40,279 nucleotides of DNA from Syntrophaceae bacterium UBA6109 (GTDB lineage Bacteria > Desulfobacterota > Syntrophia > Syntrophales > UBA6109), in assembly GCA_002428445.1 (NCBI GenBank), contig DIWJ01000020.1:175-40453 (forward strand), in the 5' to 3' direction. Below the pieces are notes generated by a model. The model did not search any database. It was not told where the DNA came from and was given only the letters and a program-made list of their open reading frames with translations. The stretch's first letter is position 1; the number at the start of each line of letters is the position of its first letter. Shown here piece after piece: positions 31,435 through 39,331 of this stretch. The translations under genes were made by a program, and so were the position numbers.

Positions 31435-33381
31435 ATGGGGAGAATGTTGAAAACTTTCCTGCCGTCCCAACGCTCTCCCCTGTTCCATTTCCCCTTCTGG
31501 ATAATTTTCCATACTGTCCTTTTCACGGTGAATGTCCTGTTGAGCGCCCTGTACTTCCCTCCGGACCATCTTTCTTTCTGGTTGGCCCTGGCCAACGCAT
31601 CGGCTCAGGTGGTTTTCTTGGGATTTTTCCTCCTTCTCGTCTGGCTTTTGGGGATCAGCCGGTTTTTCCATTCCCCCGGGGCGGAAACCGCCTTTTACGC
31701 CGCGCTGGGTTTTCTGGCCGCTTTGTATGTTTCTGATGTTTTCTATTTCAGGTTCATGGGGACCAGTCTAAGCCTGTTCTTCAAATACCTTTGGCGCTTG
31801 CCCCTGGCCGATATCCGCGATCTTATCATCGCGGCACAGATTTCCACGCCCAACCTGCTCTTGTTATGTGCATGTTTGCTTTTTCTTCCCGCGGCCCTCT
31901 GGTGGATCCCCAAATGGACCATCCATCTTTCAAAGCGGCGGCCGCTTCGCCTCTCCACCGGGGTTGTCTTTGCGATTGCAATCCTCTCCTTCTGCGTGAC
32001 GGCGGCCTGCCAGTGGGTCGTCCGGCAACAGAGCGACGCCTATCGCTGGAGTCTGTTTGCAAAGGCCCTGCCCGTGTACCTGTCCATTGTTGAAACGGGT
32101 GGAAAACCCGTTACAATGGCCGTCCGCGTCCGGCCTTATGAAAGACTGGATCGAAAGGCCGCGGATCTGAAGGTCGCCGCGGACCACCTCCTCCGGGATC
32201 TCTCCGTCTTCGTCGTGATCGCGGAGACCGTTCGCCAGGATTTCGTCGTTCCGGACCTTATGCCGAACCTCCACGCTTTTCAGAACAATAACGTATCTTT
32301 CCGTCATTCCTTCTGCTCCGGGAACAGCACCCACTATTCCTGGTTTTCCATCCTCTTCGGCGCCCATCCGATCTACTGGAACACCCAGCGCAGCGGGGAA
32401 GGACAGCTCGGAAGCCCGGCCCTGCAGGTGCTGAAAAAGGCCGGATTCAAGATCCATCTCTATGCCAAAGCCCACCAATTGCGATACCTCGGATTTGGAG
32501 ACATGTGTTTCGGAAAGGACAATCGTCTCGTGGATGAGGCCGTGATTGCACCGAATCTTTCCGCGGATCAAGCCGATCAATACGTCGTTGACAGGCTCAA
32601 AGAACACGTCCGGCAAGGCCCGCCTCCGGGCAGACACCTCTATATCCTTTTTCTCGATTCCACACACCACAACTACACGTTTCCCAAAGATTTCCCCATA
32701 CGTTTTCGTCCCTACATCGATGATTTTTCTTACCTGAAATGGCGTTATTCATTCGAAGATATGGATAAAATTCGGAATCGTTACAAGAACGCATTGTATT
32801 ACCTGGATTCCCTTTTCGGGCAGATTCTCCAGGTGCTGCATGAAACGGGAGCTTATCAGAAATCCTTGATTGGCTTTGTGGCGGATCACGGCGAGGAGTT
32901 CATGGAACACGGCGCCCTCATCCATGGCAGCAATCTGTTCGATCCCCAGATGCGTGTTCCGATCTGCTTCAAAAAACCCGGGGGCGGTCGTCAGCAAGCC
33001 GACCAGACCATTGCCGGCATCGATTTCTTCCCCACATTGCTGGATCTGCTCGATCTATATGATCAGTCCCGCTCTGTCCTGCAGGGAATGTCCGCTCTGG
33101 ATACCCATCGCCCTCACTCGGCTGTCCTTGTCAACAACAACGGTGCGCATGACCCGTTTGATTTTGTGTTGTTCAACGGGACATCCAAATTGCGTTTTCT
33201 GCTGGATAGAAATGATCCGCGGCAATCTCTGAAAGTAACCTTCACGGGGGCCTATGACCACCAGGACCGCCCGATCCTCTTTGCCCGTGGGGATGGCGAT
33301 CCCTTGAACGGATTCATTCACCGGAATTTTACCAAGGCGATGCAGGACATATCATTCCTGACATTCCGCGATCCCCTTTGA
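31435..33381 (+). CDS. Membrane-anchored sulfatase/phosphoglycerol-transferase-like enzyme (alkaline phosphatase superfamily)
   Basis: This 648-residue protein has about five N-terminal membrane helices (roughly 20-200) and a large extracytoplasmic domain. Likely active-site residues: E264 in VIAETVRQD, T299 in GNSTHYS, D484-H485 in ADHGEEF and a later His in IHGSN. This arrangement (Glu, Thr nucleophile, Asp-His) is that of LTA synthase and related phosphoethanolamine/phosphoglycerol transferases. In a Gram-negative it may modify lipid A, a glycan or periplasmic glucan; the target is not known. ATG 31435 has a poor ribosome site; ATG 31444 is an alternative. Confidence 0.84.
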   Translation: MGRMLKTFLPSQRSPLFHFPFWIIFHTVLFTVNVLLSALYFPPDHLSFWLALANASAQVVFLGFFLLLVWLLGISRFFHSPGAETAFYAALGFLAALYVSDVFYFRFMGTSLSLFFKYLWRLPLADIRDLIIAAQISTPNLLLLCACLLFLPAALWWIPKWTIHLSKRRPLRLSTGVVFAIAILSFCVTAACQWVVRQQSDAYRWSLFAKALPVYLSIVETGGKPVTMAVRVRPYERLDRKAADLKVAADHLLRDLSVFVVIAETVRQDFVVPDLMPNLHAFQNNNVSFRHSFCSGNSTHYSWFSILFGAHPIYWNTQRSGEGQLGSPALQVLKKAGFKIHLYAKAHQLRYLGFGDMCFGKDNRLVDEAVIAPNLSADQADQYVVDRLKEHVRQGPPPGRHLYILFLDSTHHNYTFPKDFPIRFRPYIDDFSYLKWRYSFEDMDKIRNRYKNALYYLDSLFGQILQVLHETGAYQKSLIGFVADHGEEFMEHGALIHGSNLFDPQMRVPICFKKPGGGRQQADQTIAGIDFFPTLLDLLDLYDQSRSVLQGMSALDTHRPHSAVLVNNNGAHDPFDFVLFNGTSKLRFLLDRNDPRQSLKVTFTGAYDHQDRPILFARGDGDPLNGFIHRNFTKAMQDISFLTFRDPL

Positions 33382-33532
33382 TGGCCCGACTGCCGGTTGT
33401 CATCGACCCGGTAGAAACGCTGCCGTTCGTAATTTCGCTGCCGGCCCATGTCGAAAGCGGGACCATTCAATCCCCGAGTCCGGCTTCGGGTCACTCATGG
33501 CATATCTCAACCCGCCCCCGGAAGGCCCGTTT

Positions 33533-34129
33533 CTACGTGCAACCCGTCGTTCGCGCCATCAGCTCCATTACCCCGCCGGAGATCACCGGGATCGTCAGGT
33601 TGTCATTCACGGGCAGCGGGAGCAATTCCACTCCTGCGGCGACCATTGCGCCGGCAAGCAGAAGACCGAAGGGCAATGGGACGACGGCCAGGTTGAGCAG
33701 GACGCCCGATAGAATTGCAGCAGCGACAAACGCCAGCGTCCCTTCCAGGCTTTTCTCTCCCACAATCTTCGTTTTTCCAAAACGTTCTCCGACCGTCGTC
33801 GCCATGACATCCCCGCAGGCAAGAAACAGGATGGCTGCCGTTGCAGTGCCGATCTGATAAAAGAAGAGCGTCAGCCCTATTCCCAAAACATAGGGGACCA
33901 TTCCCGTCAGCTTGTTCGCTTCATTCTGCCGAATGAAGCTGCCGAACCATGTTTGTAGGAATCTTTGAAACGCGAGGACTTTGAGGCGAGTCATGTCGAG
34001 GGCAAGCACGGTCAGGACGATCAGGACATAGCAGATCAACGCGTCCCGTCGTCCGAGCAGCCAATAGAGCGAAAGGAGTCCGAGACCGCCGAAAAGATGA
34101 AAAAACTTGCGTCCGATATGCTGGATCAT
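33533..34129 (-). CDS. Diacylglycerol/polyprenol kinase-like membrane protein (CTP-dependent, SEC59/VTE5-like family)
   Basis: The 198-residue protein has about six hydrophobic segments and resembles the dolichol kinase/phytol kinase/phosphatidate cytidylyltransferase-like group: RKFFHLFGG at the N terminus, CGDVMATTVGERFGKTKI, KSLEGTLAF and DNLTIPVISG at the C terminus. These enzymes phosphorylate isoprenoid alcohols or diacylglycerol using CTP. The start ATG 34129 lacks a clear ribosome site. It is convergent with the sulfatase-type gene, separated by about 150 bases. Confidence 0.82.
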   Translation of the reverse strand: MIQHIGRKFFHLFGGLGLLSLYWLLGRRDALICYVLIVLTVLALDMTRLKVLAFQRFLQTWFGSFIRQNEANKLTGMVPYVLGIGLTLFFYQIGTATAAILFLACGDVMATTVGERFGKTKIVGEKSLEGTLAFVAAAILSGVLLNLAVVPLPFGLLLAGAMVAAGVELLPLPVNDNLTIPVISGGVMELMARTTGCT

Positions 34130-34301
34130 TGGATGGACTATTTCATGAAAATGTTTTTATATTGGAATATATAGGAAAGCCACGGTCGGATGTCAATAAA
34201 AAGCATGAAATGTTGATTTGATGGTATGATATCGGGTGCTTCCGAAATCACTCCTCTCCCCGCTCGCAGCGGAAGCGAAAATCCGCCGCTTATGAAAGCT
34301 G

Positions 34302-35393
34302 TTGCATTTGAAAACAAAACAAATTTTCCCCGATAGAACGCGGATCCGCCGGAGACTCGTCCGATGGTATGAAGAGCATCGGCGTCAATTGCCCTGGCGC
34401 CGGACACGGGACCCCTACGCGATTTGGATTTCCGAGATCATGCTCCAGCAGACGCGGGTAGAAACGGTCATCCCCTATTATCTGCGTTTTCTCGAAAAAT
34501 TCCCGACCGTTGAATCGCTGGCGATCGCCGAACCCGGCGATGTCGTCAAGGTCTGGGAAAATCTCGGATATTACGCCCGGGTGAGAAACCTCCACAAGGC
34601 GGCCCGGGGGATCGTGGAGCGGCTTGGTGGACGGATTCCAACCAACTGGGATGAGCTCCTCCAACTGCCGGGAATCGGGCGGTACACGGCAGGGGCGATC
34701 CTCAGCATTGCCTTCGGCGTGGCCGTGCCGGCCGTCGACGGCAATGTCCGCCGCGTGATCAGCCGCCTCCATGCGATCGCAGAATCGGTCGATGACGATG
34801 AGGTCCGGGAAGGGATCGAGGCGCTGGTCCGGAACATGCTCCCGAAGCGGGATCCCGGCCGTTTCAACCAGGCCCTCATGGAACTGGGGGCGGTCTGCTG
34901 CACGCCGAAGACCCCGACCTGTCTATCCTGCCCCGTTCAAGCCGACTGCCGGGCGCGGGAACAGGGCCTTGTGCACCGCCTGCCCGTCCGGGGGAAGAAA
35001 ATGGCCGTCCCGCACCGGGAGGTTGTCGCCGCCGTCATCCGCGATGAACAAGGGCGGATTCTCATCGTCCAGCGGCCCGGCCGCGGCCTGCTCGGATCGC
35101 TCTGGAAATTTCCCGGGGGGATACTGGATCCCGGAGAATCTCCGGAAGAGGGCCTCAAACGGATCGTCCGCCGGGAGCTGGGCATCGGAATCGAAGTCGG
35201 ATCGCCGCTCACCGCGGTGAAACACGCCTACACCCATTTTCGCATCACTCTCACCGCCCTTTCCTGCATCCTGCTGGAGGGAACCCCCGCCGGCTCTCCC
35301 TGGCGCTGGGCGGGCGCCGGAGAAATCGAGGCGCTACCCTTTTCCAGGGCGGACCGCCGGATCGCCGTCGCCGTCGCAACGGACCCGCTTTGA
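34302..35393 (+). CDS. mutY: A/G-specific adenine glycosylase with Nudix-like C-terminal domain
   Basis: The 363-residue protein is MutY: catalytic Glu in SEIMLQQTRVET, helix-hairpin-helix with LPGIGRYTAGAI, catalytic Asp in VDGNVRR, and a 4Fe-4S cluster C-x6-C-x2-C-x5-C (CTPKTPTCLSCPVQADC). A Nudix-fold domain (about 230-363) with FPGGILDPGESPEEGLKR recognises 8-oxoG. It removes adenine mispaired with 8-oxoguanine. No in-frame ATG precedes the conserved region: the start is TTG 34302 or TTG 34308, both with weak ribosome sites. Confidence 0.92.
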   Translation: MHLKTKQIFPDRTRIRRRLVRWYEEHRRQLPWRRTRDPYAIWISEIMLQQTRVETVIPYYLRFLEKFPTVESLAIAEPGDVVKVWENLGYYARVRNLHKAARGIVERLGGRIPTNWDELLQLPGIGRYTAGAILSIAFGVAVPAVDGNVRRVISRLHAIAESVDDDEVREGIEALVRNMLPKRDPGRFNQALMELGAVCCTPKTPTCLSCPVQADCRAREQGLVHRLPVRGKKMAVPHREVVAAVIRDEQGRILIVQRPGRGLLGSLWKFPGGILDPGESPEEGLKRIVRRELGIGIEVGSPLTAVKHAYTHFRITLTALSCILLEGTPAGSPWRWAGAGEIEALPFSRADRRIAVAVATDPL

Positions 35394-35411
35394 AAATCTA
35401 CCCGGCCTTGT

Positions 35412-35436
35412 CCTTCCCGCGAAGGCAGGAATCCGG
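35412..35436. repeat. Interspersed palindromic repeat, degenerate copy
   Basis: TTCCCGC-GAAGGC-AGGAATCC, shortly after mutY, is an imperfect copy of the palindrome at 35502-35521, followed like it by ATCC and GTCAT-type flanks. Confidence 0.5.
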
Positions 35437-35468
35437 TCATTGACCTTCCGTGTTTTCACGGTTATACT

Positions 35469-35588
35469 ATTACTCCGGCAACAATATATGTCAAAGCCGT
35501 CATTCCCGCGAAAGCGGGAATCCAGAATTTGAATGGATGCCGGATCGAGTCCGGCATGACATTTGATATGTTTAATTGCCGGAGTAAT
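35469..35588. repeat. 120-bp nested inverted-repeat element
   Basis: The outer arms ATTACTCCGGCAA (35469-35481) and TTGCCGGAGTAAT (35576-35588) are perfect 13-bp inverted repeats. Inside lie two further perfect hairpins: ATTCCCGC-GAAA-GCGGGAAT (35502-35521) and ATGCCGGA-TCGAG-TCCGGCAT (35537-35557). The arms remain similar for some 20 more bases inward. No coding capacity is present. It resembles a miniature, transposase-dependent (MITE/REP-type) repeat that has taken up another repeat, or a large structured RNA. Confidence 0.7.
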
Positions 35589-35624
35589 GATCGCACGGAA
35601 AAAGGATTCATCGGGAGGGGAAAT

Positions 35625-36107
35625 TTGGCCAAGGAACGGACACCGGTCACCCCCGCCATCCTTTTCATGAAGAAAAACGGGATGGTCTTTACCCTGCGCC
35701 CCTACCGCTACGAGGAACACGGCGGCACACGGGTGTCGGCGCGGGAGCTGGAGGTGGACGAACACCTCGTGATCAAGACCCTCGTCATGGAAGACGACGC
35801 GGGAGACCCCCTGATTATTCTCATGCACGGGGATCGGCAGGTCTCCACGAAATCCCTGGCCCGGCTCCTCGGGGTCAAAACCGTCACTCCCTGCGACCCC
35901 CGTGTCGCGGAAAAGCATACCGGCTACCGGGTGGGAGGCACCTCGCCGTTCGGAACCCGGAAACCCATCCGGATCTTCATGGAGGAGGAGATCGGCGAAT
36001 CTCCCCGGATCCTGATCAACGCCGGCAGCCGAGGGCTGCTCGCGGAAATGTCGCCGGCGGAACTGATACGGGTCCTGAAACCCGTCGCCGTAAAGGTGGC
36101 CATATGA
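35625..36107 (+). CDS. YbaK/EbsC-type aminoacyl-tRNA deacylase
   Basis: This 160-residue protein matches YbaK/EbsC: TPVTPAILFMKKNG, YEEHGGT, VDEHLVIKTLVMED, a conserved Lys in VSTKSLARLLG, and GYRVGGTSPFGT. The family hydrolyses mischarged tRNA such as Cys-tRNA(Pro). TTG 35625 is proposed because GGGAGGGG lies just upstream and the length then matches the family; the open frame from 35529 begins within the palindromic element. It overlaps the thioredoxin gene by four bases (ATGA). Confidence 0.86.
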   Translation: MAKERTPVTPAILFMKKNGMVFTLRPYRYEEHGGTRVSARELEVDEHLVIKTLVMEDDAGDPLIILMHGDRQVSTKSLARLLGVKTVTPCDPRVAEKHTGYRVGGTSPFGTRKPIRIFMEEEIGESPRILINAGSRGLLAEMSPAELIRVLKPVAVKVAI

Positions 36108-36664
36108 AAAACGAACAGATGGTGATCCGCTGCCTCAACTGCGGCACGAAAAACCGCATTCCGAAGGAAAGACTCCACGACCGGCCCCTTTGCGGAAAAT
36201 GCAGCAGTACACTGGATGAAATGATCATCCGCTGCCTCCGCTGCGGCACGAAAAACCGTATGCCGGAGAACCGTCTCAACGAGAAACCCCTTTGCGGCAA
36301 ATGCGGCTCTGTTCTGGTCGTCACAAGCGATCAGGGGCGTCCCGTCGAGGTGACCGACGACACCTTCAACCGCGAGGTGCTCTCCGCCCCCGGTTCGGTT
36401 CTCGTCGACTGCTGGGCGCCGTGGTGCGGCCCTTGCAAGATGGTGGCGCCGATCCTCGACGAACTGGCCTCCAAGTACGCCGGCGGTGTCCGGATCGCCA
36501 AGCTCAACGTGGACGAAAACACCCTGACGGCATCGCGCTACAGCGTTCAAAGCATTCCGACGATGCTTTTCTTCCAGGATGGAAAGCTGGTCAACCGCCT
36601 GGTCGGCGCCCTGCCGAAAGAGACCATTGAACAGCATCTCGTCGCCATCATGAAAACCAATTGA
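36104..36664 (+). CDS. Thioredoxin with duplicated N-terminal zinc ribbon (TrxC/thioredoxin-2-like)
   Basis: The 186-residue protein has two N-terminal zinc ribbons and a thioredoxin domain. Ribbon cysteines are 10, 13, 30, 33 and 44, 47, 64, 67, an exact 34-residue repeat with nearly the same sequence (RCLNCGTKNRIP versus RCLRCGTKNRMP). The thioredoxin domain (about 78-186) has WCGPC (107-111). TrxC normally carries one zinc ribbon. It reduces disulfides and is often involved in oxidative stress. Its start overlaps the YbaK gene and its stop overlaps the longest form of the Nudix gene. Confidence 0.9.
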   Translation: MKNEQMVIRCLNCGTKNRIPKERLHDRPLCGKCSSTLDEMIIRCLRCGTKNRMPENRLNEKPLCGKCGSVLVVTSDQGRPVEVTDDTFNREVLSAPGSVLVDCWAPWCGPCKMVAPILDELASKYAGGVRIAKLNVDENTLTASRYSVQSIPTMLFFQDGKLVNRLVGALPKETIEQHLVAIMKTN

Positions 36665-36687
36665 CGAAAGGGGATTTGCAGATAAAC

Positions 36688-37227
36688 ATGTCCGATTCAG
36701 CCGAACTCAGCCGCAAACATATGTACCACTGCCGTGTCTTCGATGTCTATGAGGGCGAAGTCCGGCTTCCCGACGGGCGGATTTTCAAGCAGAGTTGGAT
36801 CGATCACCGACCCTGCATCGCCGTCGTCCCCGTGAACGCCGAGGGAAATCTGATCCTGATCCACCAGTTCCGCCAGGCGGCGGGCGGAATGATCGTGGAG
36901 ATTCCCGCCGGAAACATGGACCGGGACGGTGAGAGCGTCGAGGCGTGCGTCCAGCGGGAGCTGGCCGAGGAGGTCGGCTTTCAGGCGGGACGATTGATCC
37001 GTCTGTTCGAGGGGTATCTTGTTCCGGGATACTGCAATGAATACATGTATTTCTACCTCGCCATCGATCTTCGCCCCGCCTCGCTTCCAGCCGATGAGGA
37101 CGAGTACATCCGGGTGATGACGGTCTCCTTCGCGGAGGCCCGGCGGATGATCCGCGAGAAGGAGATCATCGACGCCAAAACGGCGCTCGGCATCCAGATG
37201 GCCCGGGAATACCTGACGGCTCCGTGA
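36688..37227 (+). CDS. Nudix hydrolase, ADP-ribose-pyrophosphatase-like
   Basis: The 179-residue protein has a Nudix box near residues 75-98, GNMDRDGESVEACVQRELAE with EVGF, i.e. G-x6-E-x7-REL-x-EE-x-G-F: one residue more than the canonical G-x5-E. The IPAGNMD preface and YLVPGYCNEYMYFYLA are typical of ADP-ribose pyrophosphatases. It would hydrolyse ADP-ribose or a related nucleoside diphosphate. AAAGGGGA lies upstream but 13 bases from ATG 36688; TTG 36661, overlapping the thioredoxin stop, or TTG 36676 are possible starts. It is the third gene of the operon. Confidence 0.86.
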   Translation: MSDSAELSRKHMYHCRVFDVYEGEVRLPDGRIFKQSWIDHRPCIAVVPVNAEGNLILIHQFRQAAGGMIVEIPAGNMDRDGESVEACVQRELAEEVGFQAGRLIRLFEGYLVPGYCNEYMYFYLAIDLRPASLPADEDEYIRVMTVSFAEARRMIREKEIIDAKTALGIQMAREYLTAP

Positions 37228-37266
37228 GAAGTCCGGACGCAACGGGATGTGTGAAATCCCAAAACG

Positions 37267-37812
37267 TCAGCGGAGCATCCGCTCCCGTTTTTCGAGTTCG
37301 ATCTCCAAGGCCTTCAGCCGCTGGATATCCTTTTTGAGTTGATCGTTTTCCTTCGCAAACGCCGCCGTCTCCAACTGGCGTTTGTCGGTCAGATCCCGGA
37401 TCGCCTTCTTCAGGCCGTCGTTCTCCTGCAGCGCCTTCGCCTTCTCGGCCTGCGCCTGATCGATCCATTGCCGATCCCGGCTTTGTTCCTCCCGTAACAG
37501 ATCCCGCTCGTCAATCAGGCGGATGCAGGCTTCCGCGACCGGCCGCCACCGGCTCTGCGGAAAACGCTGGATCAGGGAAATGAAGATCGAACGGGCCGCC
37601 GCCTGCTCCGACCGTTCCGAAAGTCGGAGAAGCGCAACCCCGTCCAGGAGAAGTTCGCGGTCCTCGAAAATTTGCGCGGGCGCAATCGGCGTTTCCTCCA
37701 CTGCTTTTACGGCCTGTGTCGCGACTTCCCTTTTCTCGATGGCAGTCGGCGCCGTCGCGCATCCCGCGAGGAAGAACGCCGCCATGATCCACCCGGTCAG
37801 ACTCCGTTTCAT
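37267..37812 (-). CDS. Coiled-coil lipoprotein, GlrG/QseG-like arrangement
   Basis: The 181-residue protein has a lipoprotein signal (FFLAGC, Cys about residue 18), a helical middle region with a TPR-like motif (RFPQSRWRPVAEACIRLIDE) and a C-terminal coiled coil (about 110-180). I do not recognise a family with certainty. Its start overlaps the stop of the upstream GGDDF gene by four bases (ATGA). In enterobacteria a small outer-membrane lipoprotein (QseG/GlrG) is encoded next to the sensor kinase GlrK in a similar way; this parallel is an inference from arrangement and weak similarity. Confidence 0.7.
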   Translation of the reverse strand: MKRSLTGWIMAAFFLAGCATAPTAIEKREVATQAVKAVEETPIAPAQIFEDRELLLDGVALLRLSERSEQAAARSIFISLIQRFPQSRWRPVAEACIRLIDERDLLREEQSRDRQWIDQAQAEKAKALQENDGLKKAIRDLTDKRQLETAAFAKENDQLKKDIQRLKALEIELEKRERMLR

Positions 37813-39140
37813 GTCTTTCGCACATCCTTTTCCGTCACAAAGTTGCTGCCCGGGAGGGTTTTGGCGTACTCCTTGAGCTCCGCCGCCGTCTCGGCCATCG
37901 CAAGCGGGTTTTGGAAACGGGTTCCATCGTCGGTGACGATCGCGATCGTCACACTGATCAGCGGAAATGTCTGCAAGACCCCCTTCCGGTCCTTCCCGAT
38001 GAAGAACCCCCGCTCCCGGTCCTGTTCCGTATAGAACTTCCGGATCCGCCCGTCGAAGCCGGCCACGATCCGGCGGCAGACCTCCTCCGCCCGCGGCGGC
38101 TCGGAGATGATCACGAAATCATCGCCGCCGATATGGCCGAGGAAATCCCCGGTCGTCCCCGCCTCCTTCAGCTCGGCGGTCAGCAACAGGGCGACTTCCT
38201 TGATCACCTCGCTCGCCCAGGCGTAACCGTATTGGTCGGCGAACGGCTTGAAATTGTCCAGATCCACATGGCAGAGCGAGACGGGTTTCCTCGCCTGAAG
38301 GCGTCGTCCGAGCTCCCGCTCAATCGCCAGATTCCCGGGAAGCCCGGTCAGCGGGCTCGCATCGAGATTCAGCTCCTCCAGAACCTTGAGACGCTTGGTC
38401 ATCACGCTGAAGGCACGGGCCAGGCTGCCGATTTCATCCTCGCGGTTCTGGCGGAAATGGTAGTCGAACTTTCCTTCCGCAATCAATGCGGTCGCCTTTT
38501 CCAGTCTCCGCAGCGGGCGGGAGATGTTGTAGGTGACCAGAAGGACGAGCAGAATGCCCACGACAAGACTGACCAGGCTCAAAGCGACGGTCAGGCGCGA
38601 CGCCCGGAGACCCTGAACCGTGATCCGGGTCATCCGCGCATCGATCTCCCCCTCCGCCCGCTTCTGGACGGCGCGGATCAGCAAGGCCATCTCGTCGATC
38701 GCCTTTTTCCCGAGCTGTTCGGAAAGAAGATGAGCTTCTTCGCTCCGGCTCTCCCGTACCAGGGTGCTCTCCTGGAAGAAAAGCTTTTCGTACCGGCCGT
38801 GGAGGAGGGACAACCGGGAAATCGTCGCTTCGAGTCCCGGAAACCGATTCTTCCGCATCTCTCCGAGGAGGCGGCCGAATTCCCGGCTCCGCGACCAGTA
38901 GATTTCCTCGAGCGTGGGATCCCGAAGGATAATGTAGCGCTTTTCGGCGCTTTCCCGTGCAATCAGGGCGTCCAGCAATTTTTTGCTTTGCTCGACGACG
39001 GCAAAATCCTCGTTGATGATCCGGTAGGCGAGGTCGTTGAACTGCCGGAGACTGAAGATGGCGTAGGCGCTGGCGAGCACGGTTAGAAGGGCTATCGCGA
39101 GATAGCTCAACAGCAGCTTGCGGTAGATCGTCAGCTTCAT
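37809..39140 (-). CDS. Membrane protein with four-helix sensor, HAMP and GGDDF (diguanylate cyclase-like) domains
   Basis: The 443-residue protein has an N-terminal transmembrane helix (about 8-30), a periplasmic four-helix-bundle sensor (about 35-185), a second helix, a HAMP domain (about 207-260) and a GGDEF-type domain (about 275-440). The active-site loop reads GGDDF (338-342) instead of GGDEF, and the residue for the Arg of the RxxD inhibitory site is Thr (TTGD). Diguanylate cyclases make cyclic di-GMP from GTP; an Asp at the fourth position is a conservative change, so activity is plausible, but not certain. Product inhibition via the I-site is not expected. Confidence 0.85.
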   Translation of the reverse strand: MKLTIYRKLLLSYLAIALLTVLASAYAIFSLRQFNDLAYRIINEDFAVVEQSKKLLDALIARESAEKRYIILRDPTLEEIYWSRSREFGRLLGEMRKNRFPGLEATISRLSLLHGRYEKLFFQESTLVRESRSEEAHLLSEQLGKKAIDEMALLIRAVQKRAEGEIDARMTRITVQGLRASRLTVALSLVSLVVGILLVLLVTYNISRPLRRLEKATALIAEGKFDYHFRQNREDEIGSLARAFSVMTKRLKVLEELNLDASPLTGLPGNLAIERELGRRLQARKPVSLCHVDLDNFKPFADQYGYAWASEVIKEVALLLTAELKEAGTTGDFLGHIGGDDFVIISEPPRAEEVCRRIVAGFDGRIRKFYTEQDRERGFFIGKDRKGVLQTFPLISVTIAIVTDDGTRFQNPLAMAETAAELKEYAKTLPGSNFVTEKDVRKT

Positions 39141-39331
39141 AAAAGATCCCCTGTCGCCGGGATGTCCGTCCTGGAAAGTCGAATTTCAGTAACATATCCA
39201 ACCCGTTTCCGCAAAGGAGATTTGCAAAAAAACCTTCCCCTTTCCAACGCCGATCTGATAAGGAGATTTCCATTCCGGTCGAGGGGAAAACCCGTGCCGG
39301 AAAATGTTCACAAGACGGCGGACTCGGAAAA

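Noticed and set aside
33378..33857. 159-codon plus-strand frame after the sulfatase-type gene
   Set aside because: It lies mostly antisense to the polyprenol/diacylglycerol kinase-like gene, is rich in Ser, Pro and Ala, and has no family resemblance.
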